DNA from: Antribacter soli | Lineage (GTDB): Bacteria > Actinomycetota > Actinomycetes > Actinomycetales > Cellulomonadaceae | Length of the DNA: 64,000 nucleotides | NCBI RefSeq assembly: GCF_021568775.1 | Contig: NZ_JAKGSG010000025.1 | Span: forward strand, 156,751-220,750 | Reading direction: 5' to 3' | Shown: positions 53,106-62,193 of the stretch, in pieces | Layout of the letters: each line of letters starts with the position of its first letter | Position numbering within the stretch: position 1 is the stretch's first letter | Position numbers and translations under genes: made by a program | Notes under the pieces: generated by a model | Seen by the model: the letters and a program-made list of their open reading frames with translations, nothing else | Told to the model about the DNA's origin: nothing | Database searches by the model: none

Positions 53106-54614
53106 TCAGGCTCCCTTGCCGAACGTCGGGTTGTGTACCTTGCCGAGCGTGATGTGCACGGCCTGCTGGTCGGTGTAGAAGTCGATCGAGCGGTAGCCGC
53201 CCTCGTGCCCGAGGCCGGAGGCCTTGACCCCGCCGAACGGCGTGCGCAGGTCGCGCACGTTGTTCGAGTTGAGCCAGACCATGCCCGCCTCGACGGCCTG
53301 CGCGAAGTTGTGCGCGCGCTTCAGGTCGTTGGTCCACACGTAGGCGGCCAGCCCGTACCTGACCCCGTTGGCCAGGGCGAGGGCCTCCTCCTCGGTGTCG
53401 AACGGCGTGATCGCCACGACCGGGCCGAAGATCTCCTCCTGGAAGATCCGGGCCGACGGCGGCACGTCCGCGAAGACGGTCGGAGCCACGTAGTTGCCGG
53501 TCTCGAAACCCTCCGGGCGCCCGCCCCCTGCCACGAGCCGGCCCTCGGTCCTGCCGATCTCGATGTAGGAGACGACCTTCTCGTAGTGCTCGGGGTGCAC
53601 CAGCGCGCCGACCTCTGTCTTCGGGTCCTGCGGGTCGCCGACCACAACACGCTTCGCCTGCTCGGCGTACCGCTCGACGAACTCGTCGTAGACCGCGCGC
53701 TCGACGAGGATGCGGCTGCCGGCGGTGCAGCGCTCGCCGTTGAGAGAGAAGACGCCGAAGATCGTCGCGTCGATCGCGGCCTCCAGGTCGGCGTCGGCGA
53801 AGACGATGGCCGGGGACTTGCCGCCGAGCTCCATCGACAGTCCCTTGAGGTACGGAGCGGCGTTGGCGAAGATGAGCTGCCCGGTGCGGCTCTCGCCCGT
53901 GAACGAGATCAGCGGCACGTCCGGGTGCTTGACGAGCGCGTCCCCCGCTTCCTCACCGAGGCCGTTGACGAGGTTGAACACTCCGTCGGGCAGCCCGGCC
54001 TCCTCGAAGATGCCGGCCCAGAGCGATGCCGAGAGCGGGGTGAACTCCGCGGGCTTGAGCACGACGGTGTTGCCGGTCGCCAGCGCGGGGCCGAGCTTCC
54101 AGGACTCGAGCATGAACGGCGTGTTCCACGGCGTGATGAGGCCGGCGACGCCGATCGGCTTGCGGTTGACGTAGTTGATCTGGCGGCCGGGCACCTTGAA
54201 GGTGTCGTCCGACTGGGCCACGACCAGGTCGGCGAAGAACCGGAAGTTCTCCGCGGCCCGGCGCGCCTGGCCCAGCGCCTGGGTGATCGGCAGGCCGGAG
54301 TCGAAGCTCTCCAGCTCCGCGAGGCGCGCGTCGCGGGACTCGACGATGTCCGCGACCCGGTGCAGGATCCGCGAGCGCTCGCGCGGCAGCAGCCGCGGCC
54401 ACGGGCCGTCCACGAACGCGTCGCGCGCCGCGGTGACGGCGAGGTCGACGTCGGCCGCCTTTCCTGCCGCCGCCCGCACGTAGACCTCGTTGGTCACCGG
54501 TTCGAGCACGTCGAACGTGCCACCGTCCGCCGAGTCGACGAACTTGCCGCCGATGTAGTGCTGGATGCGGTCGGGCAGGCCGGCGGGCACGTGCCTGGTC
54601 GTCTGGTCGGTCAT
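53106..54614 (-). CDS. hpaE: 5-carboxymethyl-2-hydroxymuconate semialdehyde dehydrogenase
   Basis: 502 aa aldehyde dehydrogenase. It oxidises the HpaD product using NAD. The catalytic Cys is in LNGERCTAGSR, the general base Glu in LSMELGGKSP and the conserved Asn in ITPWNTPFM. Its start overlaps the gntR stop (ATGA). Specificity is assigned from context and the HpaE-like C-terminus (GFGG-type FGGVKASGLGHEGGYRS). Confidence 0.92.
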   Translation of the reverse strand: MTDQTTRHVPAGLPDRIQHYIGGKFVDSADGGTFDVLEPVTNEVYVRAAAGKAADVDLAVTAARDAFVDGPWPRLLPRERSRILHRVADIVESRDARLAELESFDSGLPITQALGQARRAAENFRFFADLVVAQSDDTFKVPGRQINYVNRKPIGVAGLITPWNTPFMLESWKLGPALATGNTVVLKPAEFTPLSASLWAGIFEEAGLPDGVFNLVNGLGEEAGDALVKHPDVPLISFTGESRTGQLIFANAAPYLKGLSMELGGKSPAIVFADADLEAAIDATIFGVFSLNGERCTAGSRILVERAVYDEFVERYAEQAKRVVVGDPQDPKTEVGALVHPEHYEKVVSYIEIGRTEGRLVAGGGRPEGFETGNYVAPTVFADVPPSARIFQEEIFGPVVAITPFDTEEEALALANGVRYGLAAYVWTNDLKRAHNFAQAVEAGMVWLNSNNVRDLRTPFGGVKASGLGHEGGYRSIDFYTDQQAVHITLGKVHNPTFGKGA

Positions 54615-55315
54615 CGTGTCTCCGTGTGTCGTGTCTGGTGGTGCGCTCCGTCGGCGCGGGCGTCCAGGAAGGCCTGCATGGTCGCCCAGCGGTGGTTGCG
54701 CGCAGCGATCTCGATCTCGAGCGGGTCGGCCTTGCGGGCGATCAGGTCGAGGATGTGGACGTGCTCGGCCACGGAGTCGCGGGCCCGCCCGGGCACGAAG
54801 GCGAACGTGGAGTCCCGCAGCCCGGAAAGCTGAGCCCATCCGCGGTGGACCATGTCGAGCAGCAGCTGGTTGGGGCACGACTCGAACAGCACCGAGTGGA
54901 ACTGCCGGTTCAGTGCCGTGAACGCGTGCGGGTCGAAGTAGTCGAGCAGGGCGCGCAGCTGGTCGTTCACGTCCGAGGCCCGCTTGAGGTCCTCGGCGGA
55001 GATGCCGGGCGCAGAGAGGCCGGTCGCCGCTCCTTCGACGACGCCCAGGGCCTGCATGGCGTCGACGTACCCGTGCTCGTCGACCATCGCGACCCGCGCA
55101 CCGACGTTGCGCTCGAAGGTGACCAGGCCCTCGGCCTCCAGCCGCCTGATCGCCTCGCGCACGGGCACGACGCTCATCGCGAGCTCGTCGGCGATGCTCT
55201 GCAGCACGAGGCGGTAGCCCGGGCTCAGCTCGCGGTGCGCGATGCGGTCGCGCAGGTACGTGTACGCGAGCTGGGACTTGCTGGACGCGGTTGCCTCGGC
55301 GCCGGCGACGGTCAT
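54611..55315 (-). CDS. GntR family (FCD) regulator of hpa operon
   Basis: 234 aa. The winged helix (residues about 18-80; IADELAMSVVPVREAIRRLEAEGLV) precedes an FCD ligand domain with metal-binding residues (LNRQFHSVLFESC, HVHILDLIARKD-like HILDLIARKA, AARNHRWATM). The gene is embedded in the operon with ATGA overlaps on both sides, unusual for a regulator. Candidate operator: CGTAT repeats at 56874-56890 in the divergent promoter region. Confidence 0.88.
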   Translation of the reverse strand: MTVAGAEATASSKSQLAYTYLRDRIAHRELSPGYRLVLQSIADELAMSVVPVREAIRRLEAEGLVTFERNVGARVAMVDEHGYVDAMQALGVVEGAATGLSAPGISAEDLKRASDVNDQLRALLDYFDPHAFTALNRQFHSVLFESCPNQLLLDMVHRGWAQLSGLRDSTFAFVPGRARDSVAEHVHILDLIARKADPLEIEIAARNHRWATMQAFLDARADGAHHQTRHTETR

Positions 55316-56826
55316 CGTGCACTCCTCCACGCCTGGTAGCGCGCCCGCCACTCGGCGTTGGGCGGGAACAGCCCGTCGACCGGATGGCCGGCAGCGACCT
55401 GCTCGGCGACCCAGGCGTCCTCCTCCTCCTGGGCGAGGGTCGCGTCGGCGACCTCCTCGGCCAGGTGCGGCGGGATGACGACGACGCCGTCCGCGTCGCC
55501 CACGACGACGTCGCCAGGCAGCACGGTCGCGCCGCCACAGGCGACGGCCACGTCGGTGTCCCACGGCACGTGCCGGCGGCCGAGCACCGCGGGATGGGCG
55601 CCCTTCGAGAAGACGGCCAGCCCCGTGGCGGCCACGGCGTCGAAGTCGCGCACGCCGCCGTCGGTGACGACGCCTGCGGCCCCGCGCACTCGCGCGCGCA
55701 GCGCGAGGACGTCGCCGAGGGTGGCCGAGCCCGTCTCGCCGCGCGCCTCGATGACGATGACCTCGCCGGCGCCGACGGCGTCGAACGCACGCTTCTGTGC
55801 GTTGTAGCCGCCGCCGTGCGAGGCGAACAGGTCCTCGCGGTTCGGCACGAAGCGCAGCGTCCGTGCGCGGCCCACGATCGTCGCGCCCGGCACGTTCGGC
55901 CGCACGCCCTCGATGATCACGTTGTCCAGGCCGCGCCGGCGCAGCTGGGCGGAGAGCCCCGCGACGGGCGCGCGCCGCAGCTTGCCGGCGAGCTCGTCGG
56001 TGAGCACGAACGGCTCCGGCTCGGGCTCCAGGCCCGCGGCCTCGCGACTCCCCCACGCCTCGGCACGCTGCGTGTCGTCGATCTTCGGGCCCGCGCCGAC
56101 GTCGCCGAACGGCACGTCGCCCTGCACCACGGTGGTCACCAGGCGGCCCGACGACGGCGCGCCGGGCGCCGTCGGGGCGTCCACCTCGACCTCGACGACG
56201 TCGCCCGGCACCACGACGCTCGACCCGGCCGGCGTACCCGTGAGGATGACGTCGCCCGTCTCGAGCGTGAGGTGCTGGGACAGGTCGGCCACGATCTGCG
56301 CGAACGAGAAGAGCAGCGCGTCGTCGTCGGTCGTGCCCTCCTGCACGAGCTCGCCGTTGACCCAGGTACGGACGCGAAGGCCCGCAGGGTCGATCGCGCG
56401 GGCGTCGAGGAGAGCGGGGCCGATCGGCGTGTAGCCGTCGCGGCCCTTGGAGCGCACGTTCGAGCCCTTGTCGGCCCAGCGCAGGTCGTAGACGCCGAGG
56501 TCGTTCGCGGCCGTCACGGAGGCGACGTGGTCCCACGCCTTCTCGACGGGGACGTGCCGGGCCGGCTCGCCGATGACCAGCGCGATCTCCCCCTCGAAGG
56601 CGAGCAGCTCCGTGCTGGCGGGCCGCTCGGCCACCCCGCCCGTGGCGGCGAGCGAGCTGGTCGGCTTGAGGAAGTACGACGGTGCCGCGGGTCGCCGTCC
56701 GCGCTGGTCGGCGCGCGAGACGTACGCAAGGTGGACGGCGACGATCTTCCCCGGCCGCACCGCGAGCGGCACAGCCACGGGCAGTGTTCGTGTCTGTACC
56801 CGAGGGGCCTGCGCTTCCGTACCCAT
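55312..56826 (-). CDS. FAH-RraA fusion, HpaG-like isomerase/decarboxylase
   Basis: 504 aa in two domains. Residues about 30-260 are an FAH-family domain (FEGEIALVIG and NDLGVYDLRWADK as metal ligands, GDVILTGTPAGSS), like the isomerase/decarboxylase half of HpaG. Residues about 280-500 are RraA-like (HMG/CHA aldolase superfamily) with the oxyanion/metal motif GVVTDGGVRDFDAV. In E. coli HpaG both halves are FAH-type; here an RraA domain, a fold known for oxaloacetate decarboxylation, sits in the second position. The protein probably decarboxylates and isomerises the 5-carboxymethyl-2-oxo-hexenedioate intermediates. First gene of the minus operon; AAGGGAG before ATG. Confidence 0.85.
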   Translation of the reverse strand: MGTEAQAPRVQTRTLPVAVPLAVRPGKIVAVHLAYVSRADQRGRRPAAPSYFLKPTSSLAATGGVAERPASTELLAFEGEIALVIGEPARHVPVEKAWDHVASVTAANDLGVYDLRWADKGSNVRSKGRDGYTPIGPALLDARAIDPAGLRVRTWVNGELVQEGTTDDDALLFSFAQIVADLSQHLTLETGDVILTGTPAGSSVVVPGDVVEVEVDAPTAPGAPSSGRLVTTVVQGDVPFGDVGAGPKIDDTQRAEAWGSREAAGLEPEPEPFVLTDELAGKLRRAPVAGLSAQLRRRGLDNVIIEGVRPNVPGATIVGRARTLRFVPNREDLFASHGGGYNAQKRAFDAVGAGEVIVIEARGETGSATLGDVLALRARVRGAAGVVTDGGVRDFDAVAATGLAVFSKGAHPAVLGRRHVPWDTDVAVACGGATVLPGDVVVGDADGVVVIPPHLAEEVADATLAQEEEDAWVAEQVAAGHPVDGLFPPNAEWRARYQAWRSAR

Positions 56827-56873
56827 GAGCTCCCTTGCCCGTCGTTCCGCTGGTTCCACGACCTCTGGCGTTT

Positions 56874-56890
56874 CGTATCACAGATCGTAT
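56874..56890. promoter_or_regulatory. CGTAT direct repeat in hpa divergent promoter region
   Basis: CGTAT at 56874-56878 and 56886-56890, 12-bp period, in an AT-rich segment (GATCGTATATGG) of the 153-bp gap between the divergent hpaG-like and hydroxylase genes. A plausible site for the GntR regulator and overlapping promoters. Confidence 0.4.
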
Positions 56891-56979
56891 ATGGTCGGGG
56901 GTAACACGGCAAGGCCCCTCCGGCCTCGCCCACGACGACGGGCCTGCCGACGACGGCCGGCCCGGATGACAAGGGAGTC

Positions 56980-58899
56980 ATGTTGCAGTTCCACCACCAC
57001 GGATATGTGACCGGCGACCCGCACGTACGGCCGGCCGAGGGCTACGGTCTCGAGCGGCCTGCCGAGCCGCCGGACGAGGTCGACGTGCTCATCGTCGGCA
57101 GCGGCCCGGCGGGGATGATCGCCGCCGCGCAACTGGCGCAGTTCCCGGGCATCCGCACGCACCTCGTCGAGCGACGGGCCGGGCGCCTCGAGATGGGCCA
57201 GGCCGACGGCATCCAGGCGCGCAGCGTCGAGACGTTCCAGGCGTTCGGGTTCGCCGAGCGAATCACCGCCGAGGCCTACCGGATCACCGAGATGGCGTTC
57301 TGGAAGCCCGACCCCGAGGTTCCGGGGAACATCGTCCGCGCCGCCGTCCCGCCGGACGACCCCCACGGGATCAGCGAGTTCCCGCACCTGATCGTCAACC
57401 AGGCGCGCGTGCTCGACTACTTCGCCGACGTAGCGGCCACGGCGCCCGCACGGCTGACGCCGGACTACGGCCTGGAGGTCGTGGGGCTCACGGTGGCAGA
57501 CCGGGGCGAGCACCCGGTCACCGTGACGCTGCGGCACACGGCCGGGCCGCACCAGGGCGCCGAGCGCACGGTGCGCGCCCGCTACGTCATCGGGGCCGAC
57601 GGGGCGCACAGCGCCGTACGGCACGCGATCGGCCGCAAGCCCGTGGGCGACAAGGCCAACCACGCCTGGGGCGTGATGGACGTGCTCGCCGTGACCGACT
57701 TCCCCGACGTGCGCACCAAGTGCGCCATCCAGTCGCACGACGGCGGGTCCATCCTGCTCATCCCGCGCGAGGGCGGATTCCTGGTGCGCTGGTACGTCGA
57801 CCTCGGCGAGGTGCCGCCGGGCGACGGCGCCCGCGTCCGCGCGACGTCGCTGGACGAGATCATCGCCAAGGCCAACGAGATCATCCACCCCTACACGCTG
57901 GACGTGAAGGACGTGCCCTGGCACAGCGTGTACGAGGTCGGCCACCGGGTCACCGACGGGTTCGACGACGTTCCCGACGAGCTCACCGGCGTCCGCACGC
58001 CCCGGGTGTTCCTCACCGGCGACGCCTGCCACACCCACAGCGCCAAGGCCGGGCAGGGCATGAACGTGTCGATGCAGGACGGCTGGAACATCGCCTGGAA
58101 GCTGGCCCACGTGCTGACCGGACGGGCACCAGAAGCCCTGCTGGCCACCTACTCGGCGGAGCGGCAGGTCGTCGCGCAGGAGCTCATCGACTTCGACCGG
58201 GAGTGGTCGCGCCTCATGGCCACGCCTCCCGAGGACCTGCCCGACCCGACCTACCTGGAGGACTTCTACGTCAGGACGATCGAGTTCCCGTGCGGGTTCA
58301 TGACCCAGTACCAGCCGTCGATGATCGTGTCCGGCGGCGCCCACCAGGAGCTCGCCACGGGCTTCCCGGTCGGCAAGCGGTTCAAGTCGGCTCCGGTCGA
58401 GCGCGTGGCCGACGGCAACCCCGCACACCTGGGGCACCACGCCCGCGCCGACGGACGGTGGCGTGTCTACGCGTTCGCCGACGCCGCCGCGCCGGGCGAG
58501 CCCTCGGCGCTGCGGGACTGGGCCGAGTGGCTGGGCACCGCACCCGGCTCTCCCCTGCTGCGGCACACGCCGGCGGGGACCGACCCGGACTCGGTGCTCG
58601 ACGTCAAGGTCGTCTACCAGCAGGACCACTTCGGCGTCGAGCTCGCCGACGTGCCCGATGTCTTCAAGCCCCGGGTCGGCCCGTTCGGACTGGTCGACTA
58701 CGAGAAGGTCTACGCCACCGACCCGGCACAGGACATCTTCGGGCTGCGTGGCATCGACCGCGCCGGCGCAGTGGTCGTCGTCCGGCCCGACCAGTACGTG
58801 GCCGCCGTGCTGCCGCTGAGCGCGACGGATGAGCTCGCGGCATTCTTCGCCGGTGCGCTGCTCCGGCAGGACACCACGCGCATCAAGGAGAACGCATGA
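56980..58899 (+). CDS. FAD-dependent aromatic hydroxylase (phenol 2-monooxygenase / MobA architecture)
   Basis: 639 aa. FAD domain with VLIVGSGPAGMIAAAQL (residues about 36-52), the DG motif RYVIGADGAHSAVRH and the GD motif FLTGDACHTHSAKAGQGMN; the C-terminal 180 residues are the thioredoxin-like phenol hydroxylase dimerisation domain. Closest characterised architecture: phenol 2-monooxygenase and 3-hydroxybenzoate 4-monooxygenase. Divergent from the hpa operon, it probably makes the ortho-diphenol entering that pathway, for example by hydroxylating a hydroxyphenylacetate, in place of HpaBC. Substrate is inferred. AGGGAG before ATG; overlaps the next gene by ATGA. Confidence 0.87.
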   Translation: MLQFHHHGYVTGDPHVRPAEGYGLERPAEPPDEVDVLIVGSGPAGMIAAAQLAQFPGIRTHLVERRAGRLEMGQADGIQARSVETFQAFGFAERITAEAYRITEMAFWKPDPEVPGNIVRAAVPPDDPHGISEFPHLIVNQARVLDYFADVAATAPARLTPDYGLEVVGLTVADRGEHPVTVTLRHTAGPHQGAERTVRARYVIGADGAHSAVRHAIGRKPVGDKANHAWGVMDVLAVTDFPDVRTKCAIQSHDGGSILLIPREGGFLVRWYVDLGEVPPGDGARVRATSLDEIIAKANEIIHPYTLDVKDVPWHSVYEVGHRVTDGFDDVPDELTGVRTPRVFLTGDACHTHSAKAGQGMNVSMQDGWNIAWKLAHVLTGRAPEALLATYSAERQVVAQELIDFDREWSRLMATPPEDLPDPTYLEDFYVRTIEFPCGFMTQYQPSMIVSGGAHQELATGFPVGKRFKSAPVERVADGNPAHLGHHARADGRWRVYAFADAAAPGEPSALRDWAEWLGTAPGSPLLRHTPAGTDPDSVLDVKVVYQQDHFGVELADVPDVFKPRVGPFGLVDYEKVYATDPAQDIFGLRGIDRAGAVVVVRPDQYVAAVLPLSATDELAAFFAGALLRQDTTRIKENA

Positions 58900-60359
58900 C
58901 CGCCACCCGCGAGCACGACCTGCTCACCGCCGTCCCCGACGGGCTCCTCATCGGCGGCCGCTGGCGTCCTGCCTCTGCGGGGGCCACGCTCACGGTCGAG
59001 GACCCGGCGACCGGCAAGACCATCAAGACCGTCGCCGACGCGGGCCCCGACGACGGCATGGCGGCGCTCGACGCTGCCGTCGCCGCCGCAGCGGAGTGGG
59101 CGGCGACGCCTGCCCGGGTCCGCGGTGAGATCCTCCGCCGCGCGTTCGACCTCCTGCAGGAGCGCCGAGAGGACTTCGCCCTCCTGATGACCCTCGAGAT
59201 GGGCAAGCCGCTCGCGGAGGCGCGCGGCGAGGTGACGTACGGCGGCGAGTTCCTGCGCTGGTTCTCCGAGGAGGCCGTGCGGGTCACCGGCCGTTACGGG
59301 CCGAACCCCGAGGGAACCGGGCGCATGATCGTCACCCAGCACCCCGTCGGGCCCTGCTTCCTCATCACCCCGTGGAACTTCCCCCTCGCCATGGCCACGC
59401 GCAAGATCGCACCGGCGCTGGCGGCGGGCTGCACCGTCGTCGTCAAGCCTGCGGCCCTGACGCCGCTGACGACCCTGTATCTCGCGAACCTGCTGCAGGA
59501 CGCCGGCCTGCCCGACGGCGTGGTCAACGTGATCACGACCTCCAGCTCGTCCGCCGTCTCCGGCCCGATCATCGCCGACCCCCGGCTGCGGAAGCTGTCG
59601 TTCACCGGGTCGACGCCGGTCGGCCGGCGGCTGCTGGAACAGGCCGCAGCCGGCGTGCTGCGCACCTCGATGGAGCTGGGCGGCAACGCCCCCTTCGTGG
59701 TCTTCGAGGACGCCGACCTGGACAAGGCCGTGGAGGGAGCCCTCGCGGCGAAGTTCCGCAACATCGGGCAGGCGTGCACGGCCGCGAACCGCTTCCTCGT
59801 GCACCGCACGGTCGCCGTCGAGTTCGCCCGCCGCGTCACCGCGGCGGTCGACGGCTTCGTCATCGGGCGCGGCACCGACCCGGACGTGACCATCGGCCCT
59901 CTGGTGGACGACAAGGCAGTTGCGAAGGCCGAGGCGCTCGTCAAGGACGCGGTCGCCCGAGGAGCCGAGCTGGCCTCGGGCGGCTCGCGGGTCGAGGGGG
60001 CAGGGAGCTTCTTCGAGCCGACCGTCCTGACCGGCGTCGCGCCCGGCAGCGACATCCTGCGGGAGGAGATCTTCGGTCCGGTGCTCGCGATCGCCCCGTT
60101 CGACACCGAGGACGAGGCGGTCGCCCTGGCCAACGACACCGAGTACGGGCTCGTCTCGTACGTCTACACGGAGAGCCTCTCGCGGGGCCAGCGCATGATC
60201 GAGCGGCTGGAGACCGGGATGATGGGCCTCAACGTCGGCGTCGTCTCCAACGCTGCAGCGCCCTTCGGCGGCTGGAAGATGTCCGGCCTCGGCCGGGAGG
60301 GCGGCGCCGAGGGGATCCACGAGTACCTCCAGACCAAGTACACGCTGACCCCAGCCTGA
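58896..60359 (+). CDS. gabD: Succinate semialdehyde dehydrogenase
   Basis: 487 aa aldehyde dehydrogenase with the GabD-type pattern: GLLIGGRWR, LEMGKPLAEARGEV, TPWNFPLAM, general base Glu in SMELGGNAP and catalytic Cys in RNIGQACTAANR. It would convert succinate semialdehyde from HpaI to succinate, closing the pathway. Translationally coupled to the hydroxylase (ATGA). Another aldehyde substrate cannot be excluded. Confidence 0.88.
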   Translation: MTATREHDLLTAVPDGLLIGGRWRPASAGATLTVEDPATGKTIKTVADAGPDDGMAALDAAVAAAAEWAATPARVRGEILRRAFDLLQERREDFALLMTLEMGKPLAEARGEVTYGGEFLRWFSEEAVRVTGRYGPNPEGTGRMIVTQHPVGPCFLITPWNFPLAMATRKIAPALAAGCTVVVKPAALTPLTTLYLANLLQDAGLPDGVVNVITTSSSSAVSGPIIADPRLRKLSFTGSTPVGRRLLEQAAAGVLRTSMELGGNAPFVVFEDADLDKAVEGALAAKFRNIGQACTAANRFLVHRTVAVEFARRVTAAVDGFVIGRGTDPDVTIGPLVDDKAVAKAEALVKDAVARGAELASGGSRVEGAGSFFEPTVLTGVAPGSDILREEIFGPVLAIAPFDTEDEAVALANDTEYGLVSYVYTESLSRGQRMIERLETGMMGLNVGVVSNAAAPFGGWKMSGLGREGGAEGIHEYLQTKYTLTPA

Positions 60360-60393
60360 CGGCGGCCGGCAGGCGCGCGGCCCGGCCTGCGGC

Positions 60394-60430
60394 TACACTC
60401 CCGATCGTCGAGGCGGACAATGCGCCGCCT
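60394..60430 (+). promoter_or_regulatory. Promoter/operator candidate before ThDP enzyme gene
   Basis: TACACT (60394-60399) as a possible -10, followed by an inverted repeat AGGCGG/CCGCCT (60411-60430, 8-nt spacer) where a repressor or RNA stem could act. The 169-bp gap suggests separate control from the upstream genes. Confidence 0.3.
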
Positions 60431-60528
60431 GCGCTCGAAAAAGGGGCGCGCCGCAGGCCCAGAGCCTGGCCCGCAGGGGACACATACGGACTGCACCACT
60501 CATCCGTCCCTGTTTCCCTGGAGGCCCC

Positions 60529-62193
60529 GTGCCCACCGTGTCCGCACATGTCGCCCGTACGCTCGCCCAGCACATCGATCACGTCTTCGGCGTGATGGGC
60601 AACGGCAACGCCTGGTTCCTGGACGCCCTCGAGCGCTCGACGAGGGCGCGGTTCACCGCCGTCCGGCACGAGGCGGGCGGCGTGGTCGCCGCCGACGCCC
60701 ACTTCCGCGCGTCGGGCCGCATCGCCGCCGCCACCGCCACCTACGGTGCGGGCTTCACCAACGCGCTCACGGCGCTCGCCGAGGCCGCGCAGGCCCGGGT
60801 GCCGCTGGTACTGCTGGCGGGTGACGAGCCGACGTCGGGCCCGCGCCCGTGGGACGTGGACCAGATCGCGCTCGCGGCCGCCGTCGGCGCCCGCACCTAC
60901 ACGGTGGGCCGCGCGGACGCTGCGGCCACCACCGTCATCGCGATCGAGCACGCCCTGACCTACCGGGTGCCCGTGGTGCTGGCGATCCCCTACGACGTCG
61001 CCGCCCTCGAGGCCGGCCCGGTCCCCGATGCCCCGGAGCTCACGCTTCCCGGGCCGATGGCCCCGGCGGGTCCGTTCGACGCGGCCGCCATCACCGACCT
61101 CGCCCGGCACCTCGCCGACGCCGAGCGGCCGCTGCTGCTCGCGGGTCGCGGCGCCTGGCTCGCCGGCGCGGGCGAGGCGCTCGGCGATCTCGCGGACGCG
61201 ACGGGAGCGCTGACCACGACGACGGCGCTGGGCCGCGGCGTCTTCCGCGACGGCCGGTACGACCTCGGCGTCGCGGGCGGCTTCGGCGCCGAGGGGGCGA
61301 TGGCGCTGGTGCGCGCGGCGGACGTCGCCGTCGTGCTGGGCGCGTCGCTCAACCAGTTCACGATGCGCTTCGGCGAGCTGTTCGCGCCGGGAACGCGAGT
61401 CGTCCAGGTGGACATCGCGCCCGCCGCGACGCACCGGCACGTCGGTGGCTTCGTCCGGGGCGACGCCGCGCTCGTCGCCCGCGCCCTCGTGGAGGAGCTG
61501 CGCACGCTGAGGGCGAAGCCGTCCGGGTGGCGCGAGACCGTGGACGTCGCCGCGGCCCGCAGCTACGAGACCGGCCCGGCGGACGGGATCGCGCCCGACG
61601 GACGCCTCGACCCGCGCACCGTCGCGCACCGCCTCGCCGGCCTGCTGCCTGCCGACCGGGTCGTCGTCTCCGACGGCGGGCACTTCATCGGCTGGGCCAA
61701 CATGTACTGGCCCGTCGCCTCCCCCAACCGGATGATCATGGTCGGCACCGCCTTCCAGTCCATCGGGCTCGGCTTCCCCAGCGTCGCCGGCGCCGCCGCG
61801 GCACGCCCGGACGACGTCGTCGTGCTCACCACCGGCGACGGCGGCGGGCTCATGGCCCTCGCCGACCTCGAGACCGCGATACGCACCGCCGGCGGGCGCG
61901 GCATCGCCGTGGTGTGGAACGACGCCGCCTACGGCGCCGAGGTGCACGTGTACGGGCGGCTGGGCATCACCGAGGAGCTGATGCGCATCCCCGAGACGGA
62001 CTTCGGCGCCCTCGCCGCCGCCGTCGGCGCGGAAGGCGTCGTCGTGCGCTCGCTCGCCGACCTGGACCGCGTCGCCTCGTGGGCGGCCGAGCCCGTCACC
62101 GGCCGCCACTTCCTGCTGGTCGACTGCCGGGTCTCGGCGTCCGTCGTCGCCCCCTACCAGGAGGAGATCCTGCGGGAGAACGGCGTCCGCTAG
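60529..62193 (+). CDS. Thiamine-diphosphate-dependent decarboxylase (benzoylformate/acetolactate synthase-like)
   Basis: 554 aa with the three-domain ThDP layout: PYR domain with catalytic Glu48 in AVRHEAGGVVAADAH, a central domain, and the PP domain with the GDG...N motif (TTGDGGGLMALADLE to VVWNDAAYG, about residues 435-475). Members decarboxylate 2-oxo acids or make acetolactate. In this context arylpyruvate or arylglyoxylate decarboxylation feeding hydroxyphenylacetate is attractive but unproven. GTG start with GGAGG upstream. Overlaps the convergent sensor gene by 4 bp. Confidence 0.83.
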   Translation: MPTVSAHVARTLAQHIDHVFGVMGNGNAWFLDALERSTRARFTAVRHEAGGVVAADAHFRASGRIAAATATYGAGFTNALTALAEAAQARVPLVLLAGDEPTSGPRPWDVDQIALAAAVGARTYTVGRADAAATTVIAIEHALTYRVPVVLAIPYDVAALEAGPVPDAPELTLPGPMAPAGPFDAAAITDLARHLADAERPLLLAGRGAWLAGAGEALGDLADATGALTTTTALGRGVFRDGRYDLGVAGGFGAEGAMALVRAADVAVVLGASLNQFTMRFGELFAPGTRVVQVDIAPAATHRHVGGFVRGDAALVARALVEELRTLRAKPSGWRETVDVAAARSYETGPADGIAPDGRLDPRTVAHRLAGLLPADRVVVSDGGHFIGWANMYWPVASPNRMIMVGTAFQSIGLGFPSVAGAAAARPDDVVVLTTGDGGGLMALADLETAIRTAGGRGIAVVWNDAAYGAEVHVYGRLGITEELMRIPETDFGALAAAVGAEGVVVRSLADLDRVASWAAEPVTGRHFLLVDCRVSASVVAPYQEEILRENGVR

